A stretch of DNA of 64,000 nt, from positions 98,112,595 to 98,176,594 of the forward strand of contig CM059971.1 of assembly GCA_030490835.1 (NCBI GenBank). Direction: 5' to 3'. A program made the position numbers and the translations under genes. Positions 10,053 through 21,369 of this stretch are shown here, in pieces. Numbering within the stretch: the first letter of the stretch is position 1; the number at the start of each line of letters is the position of its first letter. A model generated the notes under the pieces. The model had not been told where the DNA came from. It saw only the letters and a program-made list of their open reading frames with translations, and ran no database searches. Source of the stretch: Annona cherimola. Its lineage: Eukaryota; Streptophyta; Magnoliopsida; Magnoliales; Annonaceae.

Positions 10053-10818
10053 TGAAAAAAAATCTCCAACGATCCCAGCACCATTGAAGTATATCTAATT
10101 CAAGTTAAAAAGAATTTTTAAAAGCATTCCAGCATCAACGATCCCAGCACCATAAAATGCTCTCCAAAAGCATAGTTACAAATTTGCGAATCACATGAAA
10201 AATCCAACATCTACGTACATTCCAATTATTTGCAATCAAGATGACTGCCCAACAGGATTTTAGTACTCGTGCGGCGGGAAAAGGCTGATCTGGGGGCGTG
10301 AGACGCTGCCGCCGCCCATCACGGAATGGGGGAGAGAGGAATGGGGTGTGAGGGAAATCGGAGCAGGGGAGAGCAAACGGGAGAGGGAGAGGGACGATTT
10401 ACCTGTCGGGGCCTGGGTAGATGGTGCCGCTGCCGGAGACGGTGACAGCCCGAGCAAGAGACGGGAGAGCCCGAGCGGGAGGCAAGAGAGGATTTCCTGG
10501 GAGAGAGGAGCTGGAGCCAAGGGAGGTGCGGGAGACGAGAGAGACAGCGAGAGGGAGTGCGCGCGGGAGGAAAGAGATGGAGAGAGGGAGAGTGCGAGCG
10601 GGAGCCGATTCCTGGAGCCGCAGCGGGAGGGCCAGAGGGAAATATTTCCCTCTGACAGGGGACTGTGAAATATTTCAGCTCTCATTTAATATGCCTGCGC
10701 GGTTGCAGCCTTTTCCCTCGTCATCCAACGGCTCCCATCTTTCCCGCATTATCCAACGGCAACAAAGGCTGGTCGTTCCCACTGCGACGGAACGACCGGT
10801 CGTAGAAGATCATAATTC
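10053..10818 (-). repeat. Right terminal inverted repeat of the MULE
   Basis: This is the reverse complement of 2714-3481 over about 766 bases. It carries the same GC-rich middle and the same palindrome. Open frames on both strands here mirror those of the left arm and show no protein-like composition beyond Arg/Ser/Pro/Gly-rich strings. Confidence 0.9.
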
Positions 10819-10827
10819 TTGTTGAAG
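10819..10827 (+). other. Right 9-bp target site duplication of the MULE
   Basis: TTGTTGAAG, identical to 2705-2713. Confidence 0.88.
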
Positions 10828-11068
10828 AGTGAAGATTGCAACAAAGCACATCTGTCACGTCTACTGCAAAGCTCTTGTGACGTTGATGTATGATATAAAA
10901 TATTAATATTTTTAAATTTAACCTCGGGTTCGGGCTTACCCGAACTCGAGACCGATATCTGTTTGATTTCGGTCCGGGTCCGGGCTCAAAAATTGGGTTC
11001 GGGTTGAAAAAGCAGAGTTTCAACACTGCCCTCTGTCGGGTTCGGGTCAAACCCGGCCCAAGTTGCAC

Positions 11069-14000
11069 CCAGGCGGTGACCTAACGTAGTTACTAGTTAG
11101 AGCCGTTCCTTCACCATGCTAAAAACTATAATGGGTCAAACCAGATTGATCTGCGGGCTAATCTGACAGGCACAAATCTTTTTTTTTTTTCAATGTCAGA
11201 TGGGCACAAATCTAATTACTAATTTAAACTAAAAATAATAAAATATACTTTTAAAATTGTATATGGCATACTTAGAGTGTGGCACTCTCATATACTAATA
11301 AATTGGGCTATAGGCCTAAATTTTTATGATTTTGGGTGTGTTTGTTTAGAAAATATAAAAAATTTGAAGAATAGAAATGCATAAGTCAACATATAATTTT
11401 CCAATTTTTTCATTTTTATCACTATATTCTAATTATTTTATGGTTTTTTTTAAAGTAAAGTTAGTATTATATTCAAAAGAAGGGAGTTAGAGATCTCCAT
11501 CCTTCATCAGGCCCACAATAGTTTGGACTTAGGAAAGGGAGGTCCAGGTCCCTACTCAGTACGCACACCATTACAAAGTTGCCAACAAAAATATCCACAG
11601 GCAGAAAATTTACAATGTTTTTTTTCGTGGAACTACCTACTAGTTCAACCACCGTCTGCAGCAACCGTCTTAGCTAATGTGTCAGCCCGTCTTAAAACAT
11701 GCTTGAAAGAAACTTTCAAAGTGATCGTATAGTTTTCTTATCTCCCTAACGGTATACTTCACTAGGGAATCAAAATTTCCTTCCACTATTAAAATATTAT
11801 GAGATTAAGGGATTTACTTTCCAATTCTATTTTTCTCAATCTCGTCTCCATTGCCCATAAGAGATCAAAATAAATCAGAAATGCAGTTTGGGTCGGATAG
11901 ATTCAGTTTAAGATTGAATCTACTCTTATCTTAATTTCAAAAACTTTTACTCTACTTTAATTTAGGTTGGATTGGTTTTAGATGTATCATACATTATTTT
12001 TTAAGATTAATTCAATTCTAGATCTGATTTCAAATCGATTTTTTATGTCAGTCTTCATATTATATTTGAAAATCATAATCTTAATATAAATTTTACTCAA
12101 AAATTTTAATCAATTTGATAATGATATGGTTTTGAAATAATGGATAAATTAAATAAGTTTGTATATTTAAAATATATATTTTGGATTTTTAAAGATATAA
12201 TATTTTCATAAAAAAAATATTGAATATATATATATATATTGATAATTCGGGTTGAATCGGAGTGCCCATGCCTTGGAACCAATCTTCATAAAGTTGGGTA
12301 TTTTTTTATTTAAAACTTATCCTACTCTATGAGCAGAAAAATAAGAAATTAGACTGCCCGTTCTAAAGTAAGCGATAGGTGCATGAGTATTTTACCCGAG
12401 TGGCATCCCCAAACAAATAACTTTTGCCTCCGTCTACGATGGTTCCACCGTACCTCTGTACGCCCAACATCTGGGCTACTATGAATTTCCTTCCTAATTT
12501 CTGATAATTACTCCATAGCCTTTGACCCATTCTTGCATCGTTTATTATTTTGGAAACACCGAAACCAGGACATTTCCACACTTGGGAGCACTTTCCTCCA
12601 AATAAATTCTGCCATCCTGAAGGGAATTAACAGAAGTGAAAAAATGTAGATAATTTTCTCGTATCTTGTCATTCATATAATTACCTTTTTATGTTTTCTT
12701 TATTTCTACTTCACTCGTATTATATCCTTTTCATTATTATTCTACATTTTCATTCTTTTCTAAATAAACACATCGTTATGCTTACGAGTCCCATATAGAT
12801 TTTCTCTTACGAAATCTGCAAAATTTTGAATTCATTCGATACATTTTAGTTTTTAGAAATCAATGAAATAAATATGTATAAATGCGCCCGATGCTCTTTT
12901 TGTTGATTTTTGAAAGTAAACATAAAATTTTTATATTGTTAAATTTTATAAGAAAAAATGAAGAAAAACCTACACATCTATAAAAAAATAAAATTTTTTT
13001 ATGGTCGCCTGTACGTAATCTACCAATTTACCGGAGACTATATGAGAAATTAGTCTATGTATAAAAGCATGATAAAGTATTATATACAACATTTTCCAAA
13101 TTCTTTTTTTATAATAAATATTTTCCTAATCTTGAGAATTTGTATTCCGCTATTTTGAGTCTTAAAACATTTTAACCAAAATTAAATTAATCAAGACTTC
13201 TAACAATTCAGTTGAAGGGTGTTAACTTCAACGCTTATTGCTTAAGCATGCAAAAGCGTATCTCTAATTAGGATGCACACCGGTTAGGAATTTTCATCCC
13301 CGATCGGCACCTGTATTGACCTTATACAGTTAAGATTGTACTCGGTTTGACGAGTCATCAATTATGACTCTGATCTGAGCGAGTCTTGAACTAATTAAGG
13401 TGTGTCCGAACCGAGTTGAAATAATAGAGGTATTTTCACATAAATTAATAAAGTAAGAAAGTTCTGTGAAATAATAATTATAAAGATACTTATCTTTAAA
13501 AAGTTAAAAATATATAAAGAAGATAAATAATTTCTTTTTATTTTATCTTTTATAAAGCTTCTAAATAAATTTACCGATATGAATCTTTAAGGGATTTGTA
13601 TTAATTAAGAAATAAATCTATCATTTTTTCATTATTTTAAGTTATTGGTATTAAAAAATCAGTTATACAATATATATATATATAATTGTATAATAGATAT
13701 AAAGATGTGATCATGTGCAACCGAATCGTACCATAATTATGGTGCAATTTCCTACAAAATGACCCTCATACGCATTAGAATGCTGTGATGCTTGATACAA
13801 TTATTTATCCATATAAAAATCACATTTGTGATGATTTAGAAATTGAAAATACAACTTTAAACTTGATATTTATATTAAACTATTTTATTATGTTAATTTT
13901 GTATGATTTTAAGATGTCTCATAATCATATTTGATTTGGATGAAAATTGATATGCTAATAAAATAAATAATTCTAAATATAATGGGTCAGATAGATTTAC

Positions 14001-16380
14001 TATTCATAATTAAATGAGCCCTACCATGCATGGACTTTATCATGTAGTTGCAACAACTAGGTCAATATATATGTACACATATGTATCCACTTTTACGTAA
14101 CACGGTTGTATAAAAAGGGTTCTATATAATCCATTTTAAATTTTTTAAAGTTTTTGATGCTCGATAGAAAATTTAATTTATTTATTGTATTTAACATCAC
14201 TTTTTTATCTAAGAGACCAAGTTTCTTCCACATTAAATACGTGAATAAGCCACATTTGCTAAAAAATAACTATACTCACGTCTTAATTGTGAAAATGCCT
14301 AAATCTATTTACATGCGTATTAGAATATAATAATAATTTATAAAATCATCTATTCACACAAAAATAATATTTTAGATAGTTTAGATATTGAACATATAAT
14401 TTTAAAATGGATATTTAATATCAAATTATTTTATTATATTTATTTTACCCATTTGTGTATGAGGTCCATATACTGTAATACTATATAAATGAAAGGGTTT
14501 TTAAAATGCTATAAATAATATTAAATACAAAAGATGTAATAGATTTTTCATCAATTATTAACATATTTAAAATGAAAAAGGTTACGTAGAAGAGAAATTT
14601 CATAAAAACATTATATAAATAACAAATATTATTAAATGCACATTGGGAGTATTTAACCCATTTTTTATTTTTTAAAAAATTTTCATGAAACTGTTAATAT
14701 AAGTGTATTTAATATGTGTATCAATTTTTACTATTTTTGTAGATTTTTAGATTTTTTTTGGTTTTTTAAAAATCAGTGACATTTTTAGTAATTTGTTGTG
14801 TAAATATATATATATATATATTTTAAAAAAATGGGTACATCCGAATGCATTGAAGTTAAGTGCACCTGACTGCATCTAATCCGGCATTTGTAAATAATTG
14901 CAGTTGTTAAAACACCAAAGTCACGTATCCACTCTAGCCCCGATCATCCGTTTAAAATTTTAATTTTTTTTATAATGTATTTAAGGGTATTTTTGCCCCA
15001 GCAGTACTTTTCCCTGTTTAGATCATAGCTTAGCTTCGTATAAAACTAATTTAATTGAGCTTATATTACATCTTGTCAAATACATATCGATGTTGCTGCT
15101 TCGGAAAGGGTTTCGTCTTTCATGAATGGCCGGAACGCTCCCAAATTTAAGCTGCGCTTCAGATTAATACATACGAGTTACAACGGAAACATACAAACAA
15201 GTAGGAATCTGATGAGTGCATCCAACAAAGAGCCGAAGGATATGATATGTCCAAGCAATATTCACCAATTGATCAGCTAACCAAAAATTTCTCGTTTATG
15301 CCAAAAATTAAAATTTTTATATGAATTCACCATTGAAAAATAATGAAAACGACTAAAGTATTTTTGTGTTTAAAAATAAAAAAATATATACATTTCCAAA
15401 AATGTTAAGACTTTATTTATAAATCAAATACGGATAAATTAACAGTTTTATAAACAAATTTAAAATATTAAAAATAATTTTTTCCGAAGTTTAGTAATGT
15501 TTTTCTTAGCCCGAAGTAATGAGATCATTGCTCGTTGAAAATAAAAAGTAGTGATTACAAATTAAATAATAATAAATTTTGAAATAATTAAATATCACCT
15601 ATTTAAGAAGATAAAAATGAATAGCTTCAAACAAACTCCTTTTTTTGAACCAAAACATATTATCCGGTCAAAAATTAAAAACTAATAATAGACTTTGCTG
15701 TTGAATCAATGAAATATCGCCTAATCAGAAAAATAAAAAATTTATGGTTCCAAATAAACTCCTCTGCTGAATTAATCAGTGCTCCATGTCATTGCAAATT
15801 ACAAGCAACATTTCTTGTGCATTTAAAAATTTGTTGTTGCAAATTACAAACGGCATTTCTTGTACGTTTAAATATTCGGGCTGGATTTTCCCGTACTCGG
15901 TACTTATTAGTTCCGGCTGAGTACTTTTTTAAAAAATCCAAAATCAAATCTTTCTTAGGGCCGGATTGGTCCGGGTCTGGGAAAACTCGTCCGGTGTGTA
16001 CAATCTAAAATATATGTGCAAGTCAAGGAGGAATGTATGTATTAAATATTCTAATATTCTACATGTGAAACAACATTTCTTTTATTCTAAGGGATCCAAG
16101 ATATTTGAATACAGATTCAAGATATTTGAATGAAATGTGCATGGCATCGTAAGGGATCCAAGATATTTGAATGAAATGTGCATCTTCATTATTAAGACAG
16201 TTTTTTTAGTTACTGAGACACCTTTTAAATTTTCAGCACATAACTATTCACATTCTTAATATACATTTTTTTATTATCAAATCTTAACGTACATTATATT
16301 ATAGACTTTTTATTTCATTTTTACAAATCATTCAAGCTTCTTGTATCCTGTCGACAGACCCTAAATGGACCTATACAACC
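11069..16380. other. Intergenic spacer with decayed small transposons
   Basis: No gene is supported. The stretch includes hAT-like GC-rich termini in otherwise AT-rich DNA (about 11900-12340 and 15870-16000), a copy of the (TA)n-associated family at 13694-14068 with a related fragment at 14290-14480, and a foldback-like element at about 14640-14890 bordered by matching GGGT..CATCCGAATGCA-type ends. A short AT microsatellite lies at 14803-14820. Nothing here looks translated. Confidence 0.55.
13694..14068. mobile_element. (TA)n-associated non-autonomous element, copy 1
   Basis: It follows a TATATATATA tract (13671-13684) and ends before TCAATATATATG. The body shares with the copies at 56.2-58.6 kb the order: a GTGCAACC start, TTATCCATATAAA, AACTTTAAACTTGATATTTA, ATTAAACTATTTTATTA, TTTGGATGAAAATTGATA and AATTCTAAATATAATGGG. 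It has no coding capacity. Confidence 0.6.
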
Positions 16381-16454
16381 TGAGCTAATGGAATCCATGA
16401 AAGGCCAATGCGAGATTGTAATTAAGCTATGTAGTTTTGACAGTTTTGCTAGGT

Positions 16455-16870
16455 CTGCAAGTATGCACTCGTTATTAATTGGATGTTCGCGTCTGTTTAT
16501 TTTTTCTGCTATTGTCAGTTGTGGATTCCATGCAAGCAGTGGATTTCATTCAAGTAATGAATATGGTTTTCTGGATTCTTATTTCTCAGTAAAGTGTCGC
16601 CTTTGGAGTGTTTCTTCTAGCTAGACTTACACTCAGTCATAGCTGGCTCACAGGCACTGAACCCGGCCAAGTGGAAGACATGCAGCTATTTGATGCCAGC
16701 GACTCAGCATTGCCTGAGAAAATTTTAAACCGCGGGCTAGTCTCATGGTTTTTGTATACATGGAACGGGTACTTCCACGTTCCTGATATACGTATGCCCA
16801 CTGCTGTCACTGCCAATACGACCAAGTGGTTGTTAATCTGACATGGCCCCATCGTTGGATGATGGCTAGC
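16455..16870 (+). repeat. Orphan 3' flank of a lost CEP gene copy
   Basis: It starts GTATGCACTCGTTATTAATTG and runs through CATTCAAGTAATGAATATGG, CGCCTTTGGAGTG, GGCTCACAGGCACTGAAC and CATGGAACGGGTACTTCCACG to ATCGTTGGATGATGG. The same series follows the stop codons of CEP-a (17500-18190) and CEP-b (21370-21690, inverted). No CEP coding sequence precedes it, so a CEP gene once upstream has been deleted or has decayed. The block abuts the CEP-a promoter directly. Confidence 0.75.
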
Positions 16871-16907
16871 ATCTTTAATTTTGTGCATAACTGTGGGCAC
16901 TCAACAC

Positions 16908-16915
16908 TTTAAATA
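16908..16915 (+). promoter_or_regulatory. TATA box of CEP-a
   Basis: TTTAAATA within CACTTTAAATAC, 143 bases before the ATG. The same CACTTTAAATAC occurs at the same place in CEP-b and CEP-d, and TATAAATA in CEP-c. The leader that follows ends in a short CT-rich run. Confidence 0.7.
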
Positions 16916-17050
16916 CAACAGAACGGTGGGTATTCATGACCGCCTGAGGTATCCGGGAGCACTTGAAGTAGGAAAAGTTCTCCAGTATCTGAGGTTTGTA
17001 GAGGGAGCTAGATTGTTAACACTTTCATCTCTCTCTCTATCTCTCATATT

Positions 17051-17317
17051 ATGGCGCAGGCCAAGTTCGTCCCTGCTTTGGTCTTCATCCTTGCTTTGAT
17101 ATTCTCTTGCGAGATTATCTCCTCGGGGGGAAGGAGCATGAAGATCGAGAAGGACGAACAGAAAACAAAAAATCTCATCGATGGTCGAGCCATTGGGACT
17201 GCAGCCGTGAAAGGTGCTGATAGTCTCAAGCACAGTAACGTTCCCAGGGCCGGCGTTGATGTGGGACTCAATTCACCTGGCCACAGTCCGGGCATGGGCA
17301 ACCAAATTAAGCACTAA
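17051..17317 (+). CDS. CEP-a, C-terminally encoded peptide precursor
   Basis: An 88-residue secreted precursor in one exon. Residues 1-25 form a signal peptide (MAQAK, then a hydrophobic core FVPALVFILALIFSC). A basic/acidic spacer follows. The C-terminal CEP domain is near residues 69-84, ending NSPGHSPGMGNQIKH. CEPs are processed to a peptide of about 15 residues with hydroxylated prolines. They signal through leucine-rich-repeat receptor kinases (CEPR type), mainly for nitrogen demand and root growth. The domain keeps PGHSPGMG but has VGLN in place of the usual FRPT and Asn instead of the final His. It is closest to CEP-b (about three quarters identical by eye). The start is fixed by the signal peptide and by the shared MAQAKFV opening. 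Its 3' untranslated region carries a retroposon (17332-17420). Unlike CEP-b and CEP-c, it lacks the upstream CGCTTTGGACGG motif. Confidence 0.9.
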   Translation: MAQAKFVPALVFILALIFSCEIISSGGRSMKIEKDEQKTKNLIDGRAIGTAAVKGADSLKHSNVPRAGVDVGLNSPGHSPGMGNQIKH

Positions 17318-17331
17318 ATAAGTTTCTCTAT

Positions 17332-17420
17332 GTCATGTGGATGAATCAGGTGGTTGATACGAGTATATGTGGGTATGTGTAAGGATGAGAATAAGAGATT
17401 TGGAGTTCGAATCTAAAATG
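17332..17420 (+). mobile_element. tRNA-derived retroposon (SINE) in the CEP-a 3' region
   Basis: The 89 bases lie between AGTTTCTCTAT (17321-17331) and AGTTTCTTTAT (17421-17431), a target duplication with one mismatch. The body has an A-box-like TGGTTGATACG and a B-box-like GAGTTCGAATC about 45 bases later, the spacing of a tRNA promoter. CEP-b has a single uninterrupted copy of the target (21801-21811, inverted) followed by the same flank, so it is the empty site. The body is barely longer than a tRNA. Confidence 0.72.
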
Positions 17421-17431
17421 AGTTTCTTTAT

Positions 17432-18190
17432 TTTTACGTCCTTGTGGTCAAGTACATGCAGCACCTACTCTCCATTTTGTGTCCATGCATGTATCTAAGT
17501 ATATGTGCGCTCGTTATTAATTGCATGTCCATGTCCGTTTATTTTATCTACTATTGTAAGTTGTAGATTTCATTCAAGGAACGAATAACGCTCTGGATTA
17601 TAATTATTTCTTCGTAGCGTACGCCTTTGGAGTGTTTCTCGTCTCTAGACTCACAGTCACAGCTGGCTCACAGGCAATGAACGTGGCCGAGTAGCCTAAA
17701 AGCAAGACAGTTGTAGTGGTAACTCGGGAAGCTGTAGCTGTTATACAGTATGCTTGGGTTCGGTTCGATTCTTCCTACTTCATGGGTAGATTTTGCAGTT
17801 TAATCATTCTGAATGAGAGTTTTACAATTTCTTCTATGAAGGTGGGGGTACAGAGGTGTTTGTATAAAAAAATTTCTTTATAGTGCGAGGATTCAACATA
17901 ACAGGTTGTATAAATACTAATTTAAGAAAAGCAAGACAAATTGATTTCTGAATCGCAGGGGTAAGCCGCGGGTGCGCTCTTCGCTCTTAGGGCCCGGGCC
18001 AGCCTCGGTAGTCCTTAATTTGAAATTTCATTGCAAGTGTTTCAGTGAAAAGGATAAATCAGGTTTCAGATGCTTTCAAATCTAAAAGATTTTATTATTA
18101 TTAGCTTTTAAGGGAAGGCATAAAATGCAAGGCCAAACCGGCCTTTAGTTTTTTTGCTTTTACTGCATGGAACGATTACTACCACGTTTC
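17432..18190 (+). repeat. CEP 3'-flank repeat, copy behind CEP-a
   Basis: This is the same unit as 16455-16870 and, inverted, 21370-21800: TTTTTACGTCC, GCTCGTTATTAATTGCATG, CTACTATTGTAAGTTG, CGCCTTTGGAGTGTTTCTCG, GGCTCACAGGCA, AAGCCGCGGG and CATGGAACGATTACTACCACG. It is interrupted by a SINE (17710-17926) and then by a hAT-like element from 18191. No gene lies in it. Confidence 0.75.
17710..17926 (+). mobile_element. tRNA-derived SINE with 12-bp target duplication
   Basis: The 217 bases are flanked by perfect AAAAGCAAGACA (17698-17709 and 17927-17938). An A-box-like TAGTGGTAACTCGG lies near 17713 and a B-box-like GGTTCGATTC near 17760. The paralogous flank of CEP-b has one copy of the target (AAATGCAAGACA, inverted, 21494-21505) and no insert; the orphan flank at 16660-16700 is also empty. 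The 3' end lacks a clear homopolymer tail. Confidence 0.75.
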
Positions 18191-19371
18191 TAGGGGTGTA
18201 ACATTTCTTAAACGTGTAATTTAGGCTTATGAAACTTAAGTTCACTTCGACTTAATTTAGTGCCATCTATAAAATTTTATAAAATTTTAAAGTTAAGTTA
18301 TTTTATAAAATTTTAAAGTTAAGTTTTGGATTGGATTGAAATTCTAGTTGATAAATTTTCAGTTTATTTAAAAATGTTAAGTTTAAATTTTCATATGAAT
18401 ATAAAATAACAACTAATTACTTAAGCAATAATATAAATATAACTTTAATATGAAAATATTATTCAAATATAAATAAAAATAATATAAAATATAAAAATAT
18501 AAAAATATTATGCAAGCATTATTATATATAATATATTTTATATTACGGGAACGCTTTTATGGAATTCTTCTTTTATACAATCTTTTTTTATACAGTCTTT
18601 TTCATTTTGAATATTTTGAATATTTTGATGGTGATTTAAAATTTTTTATTTATTATGTTGAACACCATCTATAGTATCTTGAAAATTTGTTTACTTATTT
18701 AGTATTTATAGTATTTTGGAAATTCGTTTACTTAATTTTTATAGTATCTTAGAAATTTACCTATTTAGTATTTACATTACATGGCTTCATCTATAAATGT
18801 ATAAAATTAATATTATAAAATAATTTAATATCAAATATCAACTTTAAAGTTGTATTTTTAATATCTAAGCTTTCTAAAATAACATTTTTACGTGGAAAAA
18901 TAATTTTATAAAATGTTATTATATTTTAATACATATGTGAATGACTCAAAGTATTTTTTTAATTTACAGATAAGTATTTTTAATTTACAGATAAGTATGC
19001 CTGTTTTAAGCAAATATGACTTATGTATTTTAAGCAAATATGACTTATCTAGATATTTTATTTAGATGAGTATACTTATTCTAAGTAAATATGACTAATG
19101 TACATATTTCATTTTGGAGAAAACTTAATCTTCTTGTTAAATAAATGATGTTAAATATAATGAATAGATTGGATTTTTCATGAAGCATAAAATTTAAAAG
19201 TTGAAAAGCTTCTGTATTACCCAATTATATAGAAGCAGACTCATTTATATTAAATATAAAAATGAGAAATGGAGCTGCAATTTTTTCGGTTCTGATGAAG
19301 TAAGTTCCAACTATACATTTTCGGATTCAGTGGGCTGGGTTGGGGCTTAACCCAGCCCAAGTTGCGCTCCA
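18191..19371. mobile_element. hAT-like element inserted in the CEP-a 3' flank
   Basis: The left end is TAGGGGTGTAAC. The right end, in reverse, is TGGAGCGCAACTTGGGCTGGG. The interior is AT-rich and without coding sequence. The paralogous CEP-b flank (inverted, about 21385-21445) reads straight across CCACGTTC...ATATGCCC, while here these two halves are separated by the element. No 8-bp duplication remains, so a deletion at one end is likely. A fragment related to the (TA)n-associated family lies inside at about 18780-18960. Confidence 0.5.
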
Positions 19372-21369
19372 ATATGCCCGCGGCTGTGACTGCTTTTCAC
19401 ACGTATATACGGTGCGAACTTTTACCACTTTGATGTGTTCACTTAATCGTCTTCGTCGAATAAAATGATCGAACGAAATTACTTTTTTTTTTTTTTTTTT
19501 TTCTGATGAAGATCGAACGAAAGTATTATTATTATTATTATTTTTTAAGAAAGATCGAAAGAAATTACTTGGATCTGCAACGACTGATAAATGTATAATT
19601 CTCAAGGGGCTGGTCAAAAATATCTAGCCAGGTAGTTCTTGGAATGCTTAAAATGGATGGTGATGATGGAATCATCCATTCATCCTACTGCAATGATTAG
19701 ATGGGGGCCGTTGAAACCAATCGTTTTCGGCACCATGATCGGTTAATGGATTCGATCTTCTGATCAGTCGTCATATGGAGCCGATAGGCTTAAATATCTA
19801 TTTTTGTGTAATGTGTACCTGTGGAAATCAATACTATTACGGAGTGTCCATTGATCATGGGGTGTTGAGACGTACGACTAATTAATCTGAGAGCCCAACA
19901 AAGCATTCACAATTTCTTATTATTATTTTTATGATTCTTTTGACCTGAATCTGCACTGGAAAAAGAGATCGACGGAAGGAGGGAGGGAGGGAGGGAGGCA
20001 CGGTGTAAGTAACGCGGTTGCTACTGAAGAGCATATGTAGCTGACTGTAGTGGTGAAAATTTGAGGATGGTTGACTTGTGACTTGCCGCGCCATTTTATA
20101 TAACTAGTTGGGGCGGGGCGAGGCAAGATTTGATAACTGTTTTTTTTTTATAAACCATAATTATATTTATGTGGATATAATTTTGTTGGATATATGCATT
20201 TTACTTTTTCTTATGACTTAATGTGAATATTATCTATGAGGATATATATTTAATTTTATGACTTGTTTATGTGGATATATTTTTTCTTGATTGCATACAT
20301 ACATACATATATATATATATATTGTTCAAGTTATGTCTTTCAAATGATTTATCAATGAAATAAAAAATATTATCAATGATGTTTACGCATTTCAAAATTA
20401 AATATCATTAGTTTCTAATTCTAACAATTTTAATTATAATTTAACATTTTATATCTATGTTATTTTTTATTAAAGGTAACACATATATTAATCAAGGCCA
20501 AGTTTCAAATGGAATTATCAGAAAATGATTTACTAATGATCTATTATGATAATCATATTTTAATTTCTTTAAAGGTGTGTTAATAATAAATTTTTTGGAT
20601 GAAATAATTTTTGAAATGAGAGAAAATATATAGTAGAGATAATGAAGAGAATATAATTAAGATCAATAGATTAGTAGTGTAGAAATGATCGAAAAATAGA
20701 TGGTTGTATTGGAAGATATAAAATTGGAAGATATAAAAAAATTAAAAATAGAATAATTATATAGTGAAAATTTTGGTTTGAAAAAGTTTCATATGCAATA
20801 AAATATGCTCTAAACAATAAAATGTTGAACCATTTAACCTGTAAATTTATCATAGTGGGGTCAGGGTTAACCCGCACGGATTTCCACCCGTGAATGATCA
20901 GCAGTAATGCATCTCATGATGCTCCACTTTGCGCGCGGATGACTGCTGTTGCGTAAGCACCTTTTTTAAAATAAATCAGGAAAAAAAAAAAAAATACTCA
21001 ACCATCCGTTTGTTGAGCTCTGTCCGGATTGGCGTCTGAAAACTGAAATTCGAAGCCTTCGGCCAACCATCTGCTAAGTGCTAAGTGTGTTTTGATTAAT
21101 GTCCTTTTTTTTTTTTTCTCGAGGGGCGTTTTGATTAATGTCTTGAAATGTAGCTAAGCGTTGAATGCAAATGACCGTCATTAAGGAAAGCATCACTAAT
21201 CCAGTAATAAGTACGTTAGTTGCAGCCTTTGTTATTAACTTGTGTCATGACTTTAATTAATCTAAAATTAATTTCGATCGAGAGTGAGGGCATAGAATTG
21301 GTAAAATATATACAGATCATCCAACGACGGGCCCATGTGAAATTAATTAGCACCCTCTTCTACCGCATA
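19372..21369. other. Intergenic spacer
   Basis: The first 50 bases are the tail of the CEP 3'-flank unit (ATATGCCC..GCTGTGACTGCTTTTCACACG). There is a long T-run at 19483-19502. A hAT-like AT-rich element with GGGCGGGGCGAGGC and TCAGGGTTAACCCGCACGG ends lies at about 20108-20890. A GGTGTGTTAATA..-type MITE is probable at 20573-20830. No gene is supported. Confidence 0.5.

Larger units (their letters stand above)
2714..10818 (-). mobile_element. Complete Mutator-like element (MULE), 8105 bp
   Basis: The element is bounded by identical 9-bp target duplications. It has long terminal inverted repeats (2714-3481 and 10053-10818) starting GAGTTATG and GAATTATG. Inside, on the minus strand, are a FAR1/FHY3-type transposase gene (6443-8852) and a GRF-zinc-finger gene (5594-6240). 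On the plus strand lie fragments of host genes (4293-4711). The arms differ at only a handful of positions, for example CTATCAGAG against CTGTCAGAG near 2876. The transposase frame is intact, so the copy looks young. Orientation is given by the transposase. Confidence 0.88.
1050..11068. mobile_element. Decayed hAT-like element, split by the MULE
   Basis: The left end reads TAGGGGTGCAACTCGGGC (from 1050). The right end, read in reverse, is TGGGTGCAACTTGGGCCGGG (to about 11068). Both have the TAGGGGTG-type start and the adjacent CGGGTTCGGG-type subterminal repeats typical of plant hAT elements. The eight bases outside are CCAGTGAC on the left and GCGGTGAC on the right, matching at six of eight. 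With the 8.1-kb MULE removed the element would be about 1.9 kb and non-autonomous. No transposase coding sequence is visible in the remaining parts (1050-2704 and 10828-11068). The two ends could instead belong to separate decayed elements. Confidence 0.42.

Noticed and set aside
2714..10818. Reading the transposase as a domesticated FHY3/FAR1 host transcription factor
   Set aside because: Target duplications and long, nearly identical inverted repeats enclose it, which marks it as an element gene.
16388..16900. Overlapping frames upstream of CEP-a
   Set aside because: The sequence is the CEP 3'-flank repeat, which is non-coding and broken differently in its other copies.
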